DNA of 64,000 nt, taken from positions 62,001-126,000 of the forward strand of contig NZ_FNGY01000010.1 of NCBI RefSeq assembly GCF_900103665.1, in the 5' to 3' direction. The stretch's first letter is position 1, and each line of letters starts with the position of its first letter. The notes below the pieces were generated by a model. It ran no database searches and had not been told where the DNA came from. It saw nothing but the letters and a program-made list of their open reading frames with translations. Source of the DNA: Pedobacter steynii (lineage in GTDB: Bacteria > Bacteroidota > Bacteroidia > Sphingobacteriales > Sphingobacteriaceae). This document shows, piece by piece, positions 8,273-14,923 of this stretch. The translations under genes and the position numbers were made by a program.

Positions 8273-8920
8273 TTAAATTTTTCCCTGCCATTCTTTATAA
8301 AAATGATCCAGATAAAGTAACATAAAGTCATGGCGCCCGGCAGCAATTTTTTTTCCGCTCTCTGTTTTCATTAAGTCTTTCAGCTTTAACAGCTTTTCAT
8401 AAAAATGATTGATGGTAGGCGTGCTGGAATTTTTATATTCTTCCTTGCTCATGTGTAGATTAGGCGCAATCTCAGGATCATATAATACCCTGTTTTTATA
8501 GCCTCCATAAGTAAATGCCCTCGCGATACCGATGGCACCGATGGCGTCCAGGCGGTCTGCATCCTGTACAATATCCAGCTCTTTGGAATGGAAATTGATT
8601 TTCCCCAGACTAGCCTTATAGCTCAGGTTTTTAATGATCTGCTGCACATGAGTAATCAGTGAAGGCTCCAGACCAAGGCTGTTTAAAAACTCTCCCGCAA
8701 TCCTCGGGCCGATTTCTTCATCCCCATTGTTGAATTTTGAATCGGCAATGTCGTGTAACAGGGCGGCAAGGGCAACGACAAGTTCATCACCTTTTTCTGT
8801 TTCATTCAGGTGTTGGGCGTTGAGAAAAACACGCTCAATATGAAACCAGTCATGCCCGGCTTCTGCGCCCGACAAGGTTTCTTTAACAAACAATATGGTT
8901 TTGTCAATAATGGAGTTCAT
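8273..8920 (-). CDS. HD domain-containing phosphohydrolase (YedJ-like)
   Basis: Predicted cytoplasmic metal-dependent phosphohydrolase of about 215 residues. The HD signature is complete: H in GHDWFHIERV, the HD pair in ALLHDIADSKF, and the downstream D in VQDADRLDAIG. The substrate is unknown. A longer frame opens on TTG at 8941, but the ATG at 8920 (MNSIIDKTILF) gives the normal family start. It lies 35 bases upstream of the PhoR-like kinase on the same strand, so co-transcription is possible. Confidence 0.9.
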   Translation of the reverse strand: MNSIIDKTILFVKETLSGAEAGHDWFHIERVFLNAQHLNETEKGDELVVALAALLHDIADSKFNNGDEEIGPRIAGEFLNSLGLEPSLITHVQQIIKNLSYKASLGKINFHSKELDIVQDADRLDAIGAIGIARAFTYGGYKNRVLYDPEIAPNLHMSKEEYKNSSTPTINHFYEKLLKLKDLMKTESGKKIAAGRHDFMLLYLDHFYKEWQGKI

Positions 8921-8982
8921 CAGATTTTGTATTTGAAGCAAATGTATCTGAATTGATCCAAAAAAGACGCTGGTGTGGAGAA

Positions 8983-9246
8983 TTATCCAGGGACGAGCTG
9001 TATCCTGCCAGTGAAGTCCGATGCTTTAAAATTGATGAGCTGATTCATTTGCACGTCCAGAATGACGGAAATCTGATATAGGCGTTCTACAGTTAGTTTG
9101 CTATGCCCAAGTTCAATCTTACTATAGGCATTCTGAGAAATGTGGAGCTTTGCAGCGAGGAAGTCCTGGGTTAAGGCTTTGATTTTCCTGACTTTTTTAA
9201 TATTACCGGGAATGTCCCTGACGTTAATTTCGAGGCGCTCTTTCAT
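8983..9246 (-). CDS. Small XRE-family HTH transcriptional regulator
   Basis: An 87-residue DNA-binding protein. One helix-turn-helix of the Cro/CI (XRE) type spans about residues 15-72 (KVRKIKALTQDFLAAKLHIS, then QNAYSKIELG). Nothing else is fused to it, so it probably acts as a dimeric repressor. A 42-bp perfect inverted repeat ends 11 bases upstream of its start codon, which suggests autoregulation. It does not form an obvious toxin-antitoxin pair: no small toxin gene adjoins it. Confidence 0.88.
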   Translation of the reverse strand: MKERLEINVRDIPGNIKKVRKIKALTQDFLAAKLHISQNAYSKIELGHSKLTVERLYQISVILDVQMNQLINFKASDFTGRIQLVPG

Positions 9247-9256
9247 AGGTTGGGAA

Positions 9257-9298
9257 GTTTAGTTTTCGTATATGCAGAAGTACATACGAAAACTAAAC
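9257..9298. promoter_or_regulatory. 42-bp inverted repeat upstream of the XRE gene
   Basis: Arms GTTTAGTTTTCGTAT (9257-9271) and ATACGAAAACTAAAC (9284-9298) are perfect 15-bp inverses around a 12-base spacer. The position directly before the regulator start suits an operator with two half-sites; an RNA attenuator is the alternative. Confidence 0.7.
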
Positions 9299-9316
9299 AG
9301 GTACGGATTTCAAAAA

Positions 9317-9340
9317 AAATAAAAAAATCTTTTTTTATTT
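9317..9340. terminator. A/T-only dyad at the end of the methyltransferase gene
   Basis: AAATAAAAAAA (9317-9327), then TC, then TTTTTTTATTT (9330-9340), just past the methyltransferase stop. With no G/C pairs it is a weak hairpin; the A/T-rich tract may help termination. Confidence 0.3.
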
Positions 9341-9347
9341 GAAGCTG

Positions 9348-10529
9348 TTATTCTGCTTCTTTTGGCTCCGGTCTTCTAGTGCCATCGTACAACTCATATT
9401 CCAGCATACGACAGTCCAGCTTTCCGTTATAGAATTCTAATTTTCTGGTGGCTTTAAGGCCGATTTTTTTTGCAAGATCAGGGTTTCCGGTAAAGATATA
9501 GCCGAAATAACCTTTGCATTCCTGTTTCATGAAATCGCCCATTCGTTTATACGTTGCTTCCAGTTTGGAGTGTACTCCTAAACGCTCTCCGTATTCCGGA
9601 TTAAATAGAACCACGCCTTTACCACCTTCGGGAACTTGTGTATCTGCAAAATCGCAAACTTCAAAAGTAATCAGTGTATCTACACCGGCTGTTTTTGCAT
9701 TTTTACGGCTCACATCAACAGCATCTTCCGAAAGATCGGTCGCAATGATCTGAAGGTCTATATTTTTAATCACCTGCTCTTTCAGGATTCTTCGTTCTGC
9801 GAAAAACACTTCTTCATCATATCCAAGGATATGCATAAAGCCGTAATTCATGCGAAATAGTCCCGGTCTGCGGTTGGTAGCAATTAATGCCGCTTCAATG
9901 GCCAGGGTTCCTGAACCGCACATCGGATTCACAAAAGGAGATTTCTGATCCCACTGACTGCTCATGATGACACCGGAAGCCAGGGCTTCCAGCATTGGTG
10001 CTTTACCCGGAATTTTACGGTAGCCATGTTTTGCCAGCGTTTCTCCTGAAGTATCGATAAATATATCTGCTTCACTGTCTTTCCAGTATAAATGGACCAC
10101 CGCTTTATTGGCATCAGATCCTGAATTCGGACGAATCCCTTTCTTCTCTTTAATGCGGTCAACGATTGCATCTTTTACTTTTAGATTGGCAAAAAGCGGA
10201 GTGGTAATCGTTGGGTTATCCACATTTGATGTCACCGAGAAATATCCCGAGAAATCAATCAGTTCTTCCCATTCCATATCCAGGAGCTCCCGGTACAATT
10301 CTTCCGGGTTATTGGCCTTAAAGCTCTTTAAACAATATAAAATCTGACTGGCGCACCTTAAGTTCAAATTTAACTTAATGCATTCAGTGAGGGTAATGTT
10401 CAGCTCTACCCCTGTAGGGAAATCCCTAACAATAGTGTAGCCCAGGGATTTAACCTCTTCCTGTAGATATGGCGATAGTCGCTTGTTGCAGGTTAAGATA
10501 ACCTTGCTTTTTGTGTGGAAAACTTGCAT
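9348..10529 (-). CDS. THUMP-domain class I SAM-dependent RNA methyltransferase (RlmL-like)
   Basis: Predicted 23S rRNA guanine-N2 methyltransferase, 393 residues. An N-terminal THUMP RNA-binding domain (about 45-160) is followed by a Rossmann-fold methyltransferase domain with a SAM-binding region (PFVNPMCGSGTLAIEAA), an acidic SAM contact (IATDLSEDAVDVSRKNA) and the catalytic motif FNPEYGERLG. The common form of that motif is NPPYGERL; here the second Pro is Glu. The E. coli RlmKL protein carries a second methyltransferase domain that this one lacks. Target assignment (G2445) is by family only. Confidence 0.9.
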   Translation of the reverse strand: MQVFHTKSKVILTCNKRLSPYLQEEVKSLGYTIVRDFPTGVELNITLTECIKLNLNLRCASQILYCLKSFKANNPEELYRELLDMEWEELIDFSGYFSVTSNVDNPTITTPLFANLKVKDAIVDRIKEKKGIRPNSGSDANKAVVHLYWKDSEADIFIDTSGETLAKHGYRKIPGKAPMLEALASGVIMSSQWDQKSPFVNPMCGSGTLAIEAALIATNRRPGLFRMNYGFMHILGYDEEVFFAERRILKEQVIKNIDLQIIATDLSEDAVDVSRKNAKTAGVDTLITFEVCDFADTQVPEGGKGVVLFNPEYGERLGVHSKLEATYKRMGDFMKQECKGYFGYIFTGNPDLAKKIGLKATRKLEFYNGKLDCRMLEYELYDGTRRPEPKEAE

Positions 10530-10601
10530 AATTTATTGTGCGAAGTTATCAATAAAAATATAGAGATTTGAACTTCGTACGAGAATAAAACAGTAATTGT
10601 T

Positions 10602-10967
10602 ATGGAAATAAAAGGAAAAGTGCATGAAATTGGTGCATTACAACAGGTGAGTGAGACTTTTAAGAAACGTGACCTGATTATAGAATATGCAGAAAACCCT
10701 ACTTATCCTGAATACATCAGGTTTGAGGCTTTACAAGATAAAACAGCTTTATTTGATAGCCTAAAAACTGGTGATGATGTAGAAGTTTCATTTAACTTAC
10801 GCGGTCGTCCATGGACTGACAAAGCCGGAAAAACATCTTATTTTAACAGTTTAGTGGTATGGCGTATCAACGCACTTACTCCAGGAGCTGCAGCAGCAAC
10901 TCCGGCATATGCGCCACCAGCTGATTTAAATAGTGCTCCGGGCGAGGAAGATGATCTTCCTTTCTAA
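10602..10967 (+). CDS. DUF3127 protein with SSB-like acidic C-terminal tip
   Basis: A 121-residue protein of the DUF3127 family, a small OB-fold-like domain (about 1-90) common in Bacteroidota and sometimes annotated as ssDNA-binding. A flexible Ala/Pro linker (GAAAATPAYAPPAD) precedes the final residues GEEDDLPF. That tail copies the acidic, Pro-Phe-ended tip by which SSB recruits DNA-repair partners. The function is unproven; a role in nucleic-acid metabolism is inferred. A strong terminator follows. Confidence 0.85.
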   Translation: MEIKGKVHEIGALQQVSETFKKRDLIIEYAENPTYPEYIRFEALQDKTALFDSLKTGDDVEVSFNLRGRPWTDKAGKTSYFNSLVVWRINALTPGAAAATPAYAPPADLNSAPGEEDDLPF

Positions 10968-11000
10968 AGATCTTTTTTAAATAAACAAATTGACCAAACG

Positions 11001-11033
11001 AGGCTGTCCGATCATTTCGGACAGCCTTTATTT
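11001..11033 (+). terminator. Rho-independent terminator after the DUF3127 gene
   Basis: AGGCTGTCCGA (11001-11011), loop TCATT, TCGGACAGCCT (11017-11027), followed by a T-rich tail. The 11-bp stem is perfect. Confidence 0.92.
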
Positions 11034-11552
11034 TTTACAAATATTTTCTCCGGAGCAGCCTGTTCAGCAAGGCTGCTTTTATTGTTAAATACCTTAAAAG
11101 GGAGGGGCTGGAAACTGCTTCGGAAGAAGAAGGAATTAAGGCCGGTTCAAGCGCGTTGCTTACCCGCCTTTAACATGCTTCTGACCGAGTTAGCACCGAG
11201 TATAGACCGAGCTTAGACCGAGGTCAGAACGAGGTACCAAAAAAGCAGTTCCAACCTTGTCTTATCCGTGTATGGCTATACAGGTTATTGAATTAATTTT
11301 AAATTGACTATACATGCAAATTTGTTATTCCTGATCGGGTTATACAAGTTTGGTTTTCCTTTGTTTTGTACTTTTTAGGCTTCCATCTTTTCTTAAGAAT
11401 TCCAGATGAGTTAGATGGATTTGTGCTGACCATTATCTCCGATACTGAAAAAGTTTTAGGTCTGAGCGGAATACTTTAATGAAATCACATTACTTCAATG
11501 CCGTTTTTCCGGGTATTTGCATTAAATTGTAGCTTCTCTCCGTCAAATCCTG
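11034..11552. other. Gene-free stretch with repeats, no supported gene
   Basis: No reading frame here has coding support. It holds a second small terminator-like hairpin (AGCAGCC at 11054-11060 with GGCTGCT at 11071-11077), an imperfect inverted pair (11106-11120 with 11243-11256) enclosing the 11-bp tandem repeat, and an A/T-rich stretch before the kinase promoter. Confidence 0.6.
11183..11237. repeat. Five tandem 11-bp repeats (consensus GACCGAGnnnn)
   Basis: ACCGAG, or AACGAG in the last unit, recurs exactly every 11 bases at 11184, 11195, 11206, 11217 and 11228. The four bases between units vary. An imperfect inverted pair (11106-11120 and 11243-11256) brackets it. Confidence 0.9.
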
Positions 11553-11587
11553 TGTTAAAAAGTGTTAAATAAGCATTTTTCTGTTAA
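11553..11587 (+). promoter_or_regulatory. TGTTAAA direct repeats before the RprXY-like operon
   Basis: TGTTAAA at 11553-11559 and 11563-11569 (10-bp period), with a further TGTTAA at 11582-11587. They sit at about -57 to -41 from the inferred start site, a usual place for an OmpR-type activator. Matching sites occur at 17772-17798 and 29983-29999. Confidence 0.6.
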
Positions 11588-11595
11588 TCCTTATT

Positions 11596-11603
11596 TATTT
11601 TTG
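11596..11603 (+). promoter_or_regulatory. Promoter -7 element of the kinase/regulator operon
   Basis: TATTTTTG matches TAnnTTTG. Transcription would start near 11610, only about five bases before the ATG, so the mRNA may be nearly leaderless. Confidence 0.55.
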
Positions 11604-11614
11604 AATATCCTGTA

Positions 11615-13459
11615 ATGAAGAAAAGAAGCCTTTGGTTAATAACCGCCTTAATGACCATAGCCTTGCTTGGTGTATTTGTAATGCAATTGTATTACATAAG
11701 GGAGGCCTATAACCTTAAATCGCAGCTTTTTGAACAGGACGTTACCCAGGCTTTAAATGCAGTTGTTAATAAAGTTCAGAAAAGATACGCTGCGAGTCAT
11801 CTCAATAAAAAGGACGATCAGCTAAGAGAAGAAAGGGAGACAGAGCTTAGGGATAAAGCCCAGATACTGGTCGAGTTTAAGGAAAAGCATAAAGAAAAAG
11901 AAGAGTTAAGAAAACTGGAACAGCAGAAAAAGATCATTGCTGATCTGAATATGCAGGATAGTGTGATCCGGAACAACTATGTCCGGCCAATGATTATTAC
12001 AGAAAAAGAGTTTGTATCGATGTCAACGCTGGATGATGACAAGAAATCACCCTTACAGGTGGATATGAATTTTGGAGTAGATAAATCCGGAAATGTCGTT
12101 ACCGCAAATGTCAATCAGACTTATGTTCCTATTCCCGAAAAGATAGTCACCTTTAAAGTGACCGCAGACCGCCTTCCCGATAGCATCCGTTACCTGGCTT
12201 TTAACCCCTTTAGCCGTAAACCTTTGTTGATTACACTACCCCGGGTTTCTCCTGAAATGGCGGCAAAATTTAAGAGTGAAGATGAAATTGAAGCTCAGAA
12301 GTTTCAACGGGCTTTCAAAGACCTGCTCACAGATACCGTCATCATCAAAGCCAATAGCCTGAATTATCTGGAAGATGTGGCCAAGGAAATGAGGCAGGAG
12401 AACATCCCTATTAATGAAAGGGTGCAAAGGGATGTCCTGGATACGCTGATCAGGAATGAGTTGCTGAACCGCAATATTAAGCTGGAATATAATTTTTGGG
12501 TAAAACTGGCCAATAAAGATTCTGTTTTATATCGAAGGGTCTCCAATTCTTACGTGGAACAAGTTCCTGCCGATGTGCATAAAATGGCCTTATTTAGCAA
12601 TGATGTTTTTCGTGATCCCGGAATGTTGTATGTGAACTTTCCCAATGAGAATTCTTTGATTCTGGGGAACCTAAGTGCTACAATGGGCTCCTCGGCGGGC
12701 TTGCTGCTAGTTCTGATCTTTATTTTTGCCTATACCATTTATGCCATCTTAAAACAAAAGAAGATCTCGGAAATGAAAACCGATTTCATCAACAATATGA
12801 CCCATGAGTTTAAAACGCCCGTGGCTACGATTATGATTGCAAGTGAAGCACTTAAAGATCCGGAGATTACTGCAGATAAAAATCGGGTGAAACGGCTTGC
12901 AGGAATCATCTATGATGAAAATGTACGCCTTGGAAATCATATTGAACGTGTCCTGAGCATTGCACGACTGGAAAAGAAAGAATTGAAACTGGAGCAGACC
13001 GAATTAAATATCAACGACCTGATCCTGGTGGTGGTAGACAGTATGAGCCTGCAGCTGCAAAAGAGGGAGGCGGAGATTAAGTTGCATCTGGATGCCACAC
13101 AAGACCTCATTTATGCGGATGAGCTTCACCTTTCTAATGTGATTTATAACCTGATTGACAACGCCAATAAATATAGTGCGAATGCACCTCAAATTACCCT
13201 AAGTACAAAAAATACGGGAAAGAGCCTGGTCATTGAAGTTGCCGATAATGGTATCGGGATGACTAAGGAGCAAACTAAGCGTATTTTTGATCAGTTCTAT
13301 AGAGTGCCGACAGGAAATTTACATGATGTAAAAGGATTCGGGCTCGGATTGAACTATGTACAGGACATCATCGAACAAATGAATGGGGTAATTAAGGTCC
13401 ATAGCGAAAAAGATAAAGGCACTGTATTTGAAATAATATTACCGCTAAACCATAACTAA
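11615..13459 (+). CDS. Sensor histidine kinase, RprX-like
   Basis: Inner-membrane sensor kinase of 614 residues. TM1 (about 7-28), a large periplasmic sensor region (about 30-355) with no domain I recognise and a Lys/Glu-rich coiled-coil stretch at about 60-115, then TM2 (about 358-378). HisKA carries phospho-accepting H397 (MTHEFKTPV); the HATPase has N (NLIDNANKYS), G1 (DNGIGM), F (IFDQFYRVP) and G2 (GFGLGLNYV) boxes. There is no HAMP domain between TM2 and HisKA. The stop overlaps the response-regulator ATG (TAATG), so the two are co-translated. The layout matches RprX of Bacteroides and Porphyromonas. Confidence 0.88.
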   Translation: MKKRSLWLITALMTIALLGVFVMQLYYIREAYNLKSQLFEQDVTQALNAVVNKVQKRYAASHLNKKDDQLREERETELRDKAQILVEFKEKHKEKEELRKLEQQKKIIADLNMQDSVIRNNYVRPMIITEKEFVSMSTLDDDKKSPLQVDMNFGVDKSGNVVTANVNQTYVPIPEKIVTFKVTADRLPDSIRYLAFNPFSRKPLLITLPRVSPEMAAKFKSEDEIEAQKFQRAFKDLLTDTVIIKANSLNYLEDVAKEMRQENIPINERVQRDVLDTLIRNELLNRNIKLEYNFWVKLANKDSVLYRRVSNSYVEQVPADVHKMALFSNDVFRDPGMLYVNFPNENSLILGNLSATMGSSAGLLLVLIFIFAYTIYAILKQKKISEMKTDFINNMTHEFKTPVATIMIASEALKDPEITADKNRVKRLAGIIYDENVRLGNHIERVLSIARLEKKELKLEQTELNINDLILVVVDSMSLQLQKREAEIKLHLDATQDLIYADELHLSNVIYNLIDNANKYSANAPQITLSTKNTGKSLVIEVADNGIGMTKEQTKRIFDQFYRVPTGNLHDVKGFGLGLNYVQDIIEQMNGVIKVHSEKDKGTVFEIILPLNHN

Positions 13460-14154
13460 TGAAAAGAATTCTATTGGTAGAAGATGATCCGAATCTGGGT
13501 TTGCTTTTGCAAGACTACCTGCAACTGAAAGGTAAATTTGACGTAATCCTTTGTGTGGATGGTGAAGAGGGATTGAAGGCTTTTGGAAAGCAGGATTTTG
13601 ACATGTGTATTCTGGATGTCATGATGCCTAAGAAAGATGGATTTACGCTGGGTAAGGAGATCAGGAAAATCAATCAGCACATTCCAATCATTTTTGCCAC
13701 AGCCAAAGCGATGATGGAAGACAAAGCCTCAGCTTATGATCTTGGCGGCGACGATTACATTACCAAGCCTTTCCGGATTGAAGAATTGCTTTTAAGAATC
13801 AATGCTTTACTGAAAAGGGTTTCTGCAAAAGAAGGTGCAGAGGCAAGTCCGGTGGAAACACATTTCCTGATTGGTGATTATACTTTTGATTATACCACTC
13901 AGTTGATTCACTTTAAAGGACAGCAGCAAAAACTCAGCACAAAAGAAGCAGAGTTATTACAGTTGTTGTGTTTAAAGAAAAATGCAGTACTTACCCGTGA
14001 GGAAGCATTACTGAGCATCTGGCATGATGACAACTATTTTAACGGGCGCAGCATGGATGTGTTTTTAAGTAAACTAAGGAAATACCTTAGGGAAGACCCT
14101 AAGGTAGAAATCCTGAATGTTCATGGAAAAGGATATAAACTGTTGGTAAACTAA
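13459..14154 (+). CDS. OmpR-family response regulator, RprY-like
   Basis: DNA-binding response regulator of 231 residues. The receiver domain (1-120) has acidic pocket residues near E8-D10, phospho-accepting D53 (CILDVMMPKKDG) and Lys in DDYITKPFR. A winged-helix OmpR-type effector domain covers about 133-231 (KLSTKEAELLQLLCLKKNAV through KGYKLLVN). Start and stop contexts show coupling to the kinase. Its stop codon overlaps the convergent GLPGLI gene stop by 4 bases. Candidate targets are the promoters carrying TGTTAAA-N3-TGTTAAA. Confidence 0.93.
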   Translation: MKRILLVEDDPNLGLLLQDYLQLKGKFDVILCVDGEEGLKAFGKQDFDMCILDVMMPKKDGFTLGKEIRKINQHIPIIFATAKAMMEDKASAYDLGGDDYITKPFRIEELLLRINALLKRVSAKEGAEASPVETHFLIGDYTFDYTTQLIHFKGQQQKLSTKEAELLQLLCLKKNAVLTREEALLSIWHDDNYFNGRSMDVFLSKLRKYLREDPKVEILNVHGKGYKLLVN

Positions 14155-14918
14155 AGGCTGAAAGCCTTTAGTGCAACCTGAGCATAGTCACCCCAATTTT
14201 TTAAGGCGGATTGAATGGTTTCCATCAATCCTTTATTGTTCATTTGTTTTCCTTTTGCAGGAGCCTTTAGCTCTGCTTCTGTTACCGGCCGGTCTTTAAT
14301 ACTGGTCGCAAACCAGGATACATTCTCATGTGGAAGGGCTACCCCCAAAATCATTCCCGGTAATCCTCTAAATGATTCCGGACCACCGGAAACAGGGATC
14401 TTATCGGTGTAAAAAGCGACCACATAAACAGAATCGAGCACAATAGCATTAGCCCTCCTGCATTCATATCCGGCAATTTCCCGGGTTTCTTCCGTTATTT
14501 TCCAGTTGATCTTTCTGGTGCTGTCCTTTACCAGATAGATTTCTTCGTATACATTTTTCTGAGCAATAAAGCTGGATTTTGCAAGGTCTGTGAAAATGGT
14601 ATTGTTCTGTGAAGAAGTCGGATCATCTCCAAAAAATCCTCTTGAAATTTCCTCTTTAATAGGGGTAAAGAGGGTTCTGTCTTTTGAAAAAGCAAGTGTG
14701 CTTTTTGAAATTTTGAATTGAGGCTGATTTTTTTTATACGCGTCAAAAGCAGTCTGCATATAGGAAGAGTTGTCTTTGTTGATGCTTTTTTTAATGAGGG
14801 CATACATATTGGTCTTCTTTTCAAATTCAATAACCCCGTCTGTGGTAAACCGTACATTCTGGGCCTGTGTAAGCGTGTATCCAAATAGGAGGAAAAGTAA
14901 AATTAGTGGCTGTTTCAT
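14151..14918 (-). CDS. GLPGLI family protein
   Basis: Exported 255-residue protein of the GLPGLI family, known only from Bacteroidota and of unknown function. It has a signal peptide (1-19, ending TQAQ) and the family motif, here as RGLPGMILGV (about residues 187-196). These genes commonly sit next to an outer-membrane barrel protein, as here, where the barrel gene ends 5 bases upstream on the same strand. The two are very probably one transcriptional unit. Confidence 0.92.
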   Translation of the reverse strand: MKQPLILLFLLFGYTLTQAQNVRFTTDGVIEFEKKTNMYALIKKSINKDNSSYMQTAFDAYKKNQPQFKISKSTLAFSKDRTLFTPIKEEISRGFFGDDPTSSQNNTIFTDLAKSSFIAQKNVYEEIYLVKDSTRKINWKITEETREIAGYECRRANAIVLDSVYVVAFYTDKIPVSGGPESFRGLPGMILGVALPHENVSWFATSIKDRPVTEAELKAPAKGKQMNNKGLMETIQSALKNWGDYAQVALKAFSL

Positions 14919-14923
14919 GGTGC

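Noticed and set aside
8983..9246. Antitoxin of a toxin-antitoxin pair
   Set aside because: No small toxin-like gene adjoins the XRE gene on either side.
11034..11174. Open frame ending KREGLETASEEEGIKAGSS...
   Set aside because: It has no start codon and runs backwards into the terminator of the DUF3127 gene; treated as chance or an unreadable remnant.
11183..11237. CRISPR-like array
   Set aside because: Units are 11 bp with 4-5 variable bases; there are no 30-bp spacers and no cas genes.
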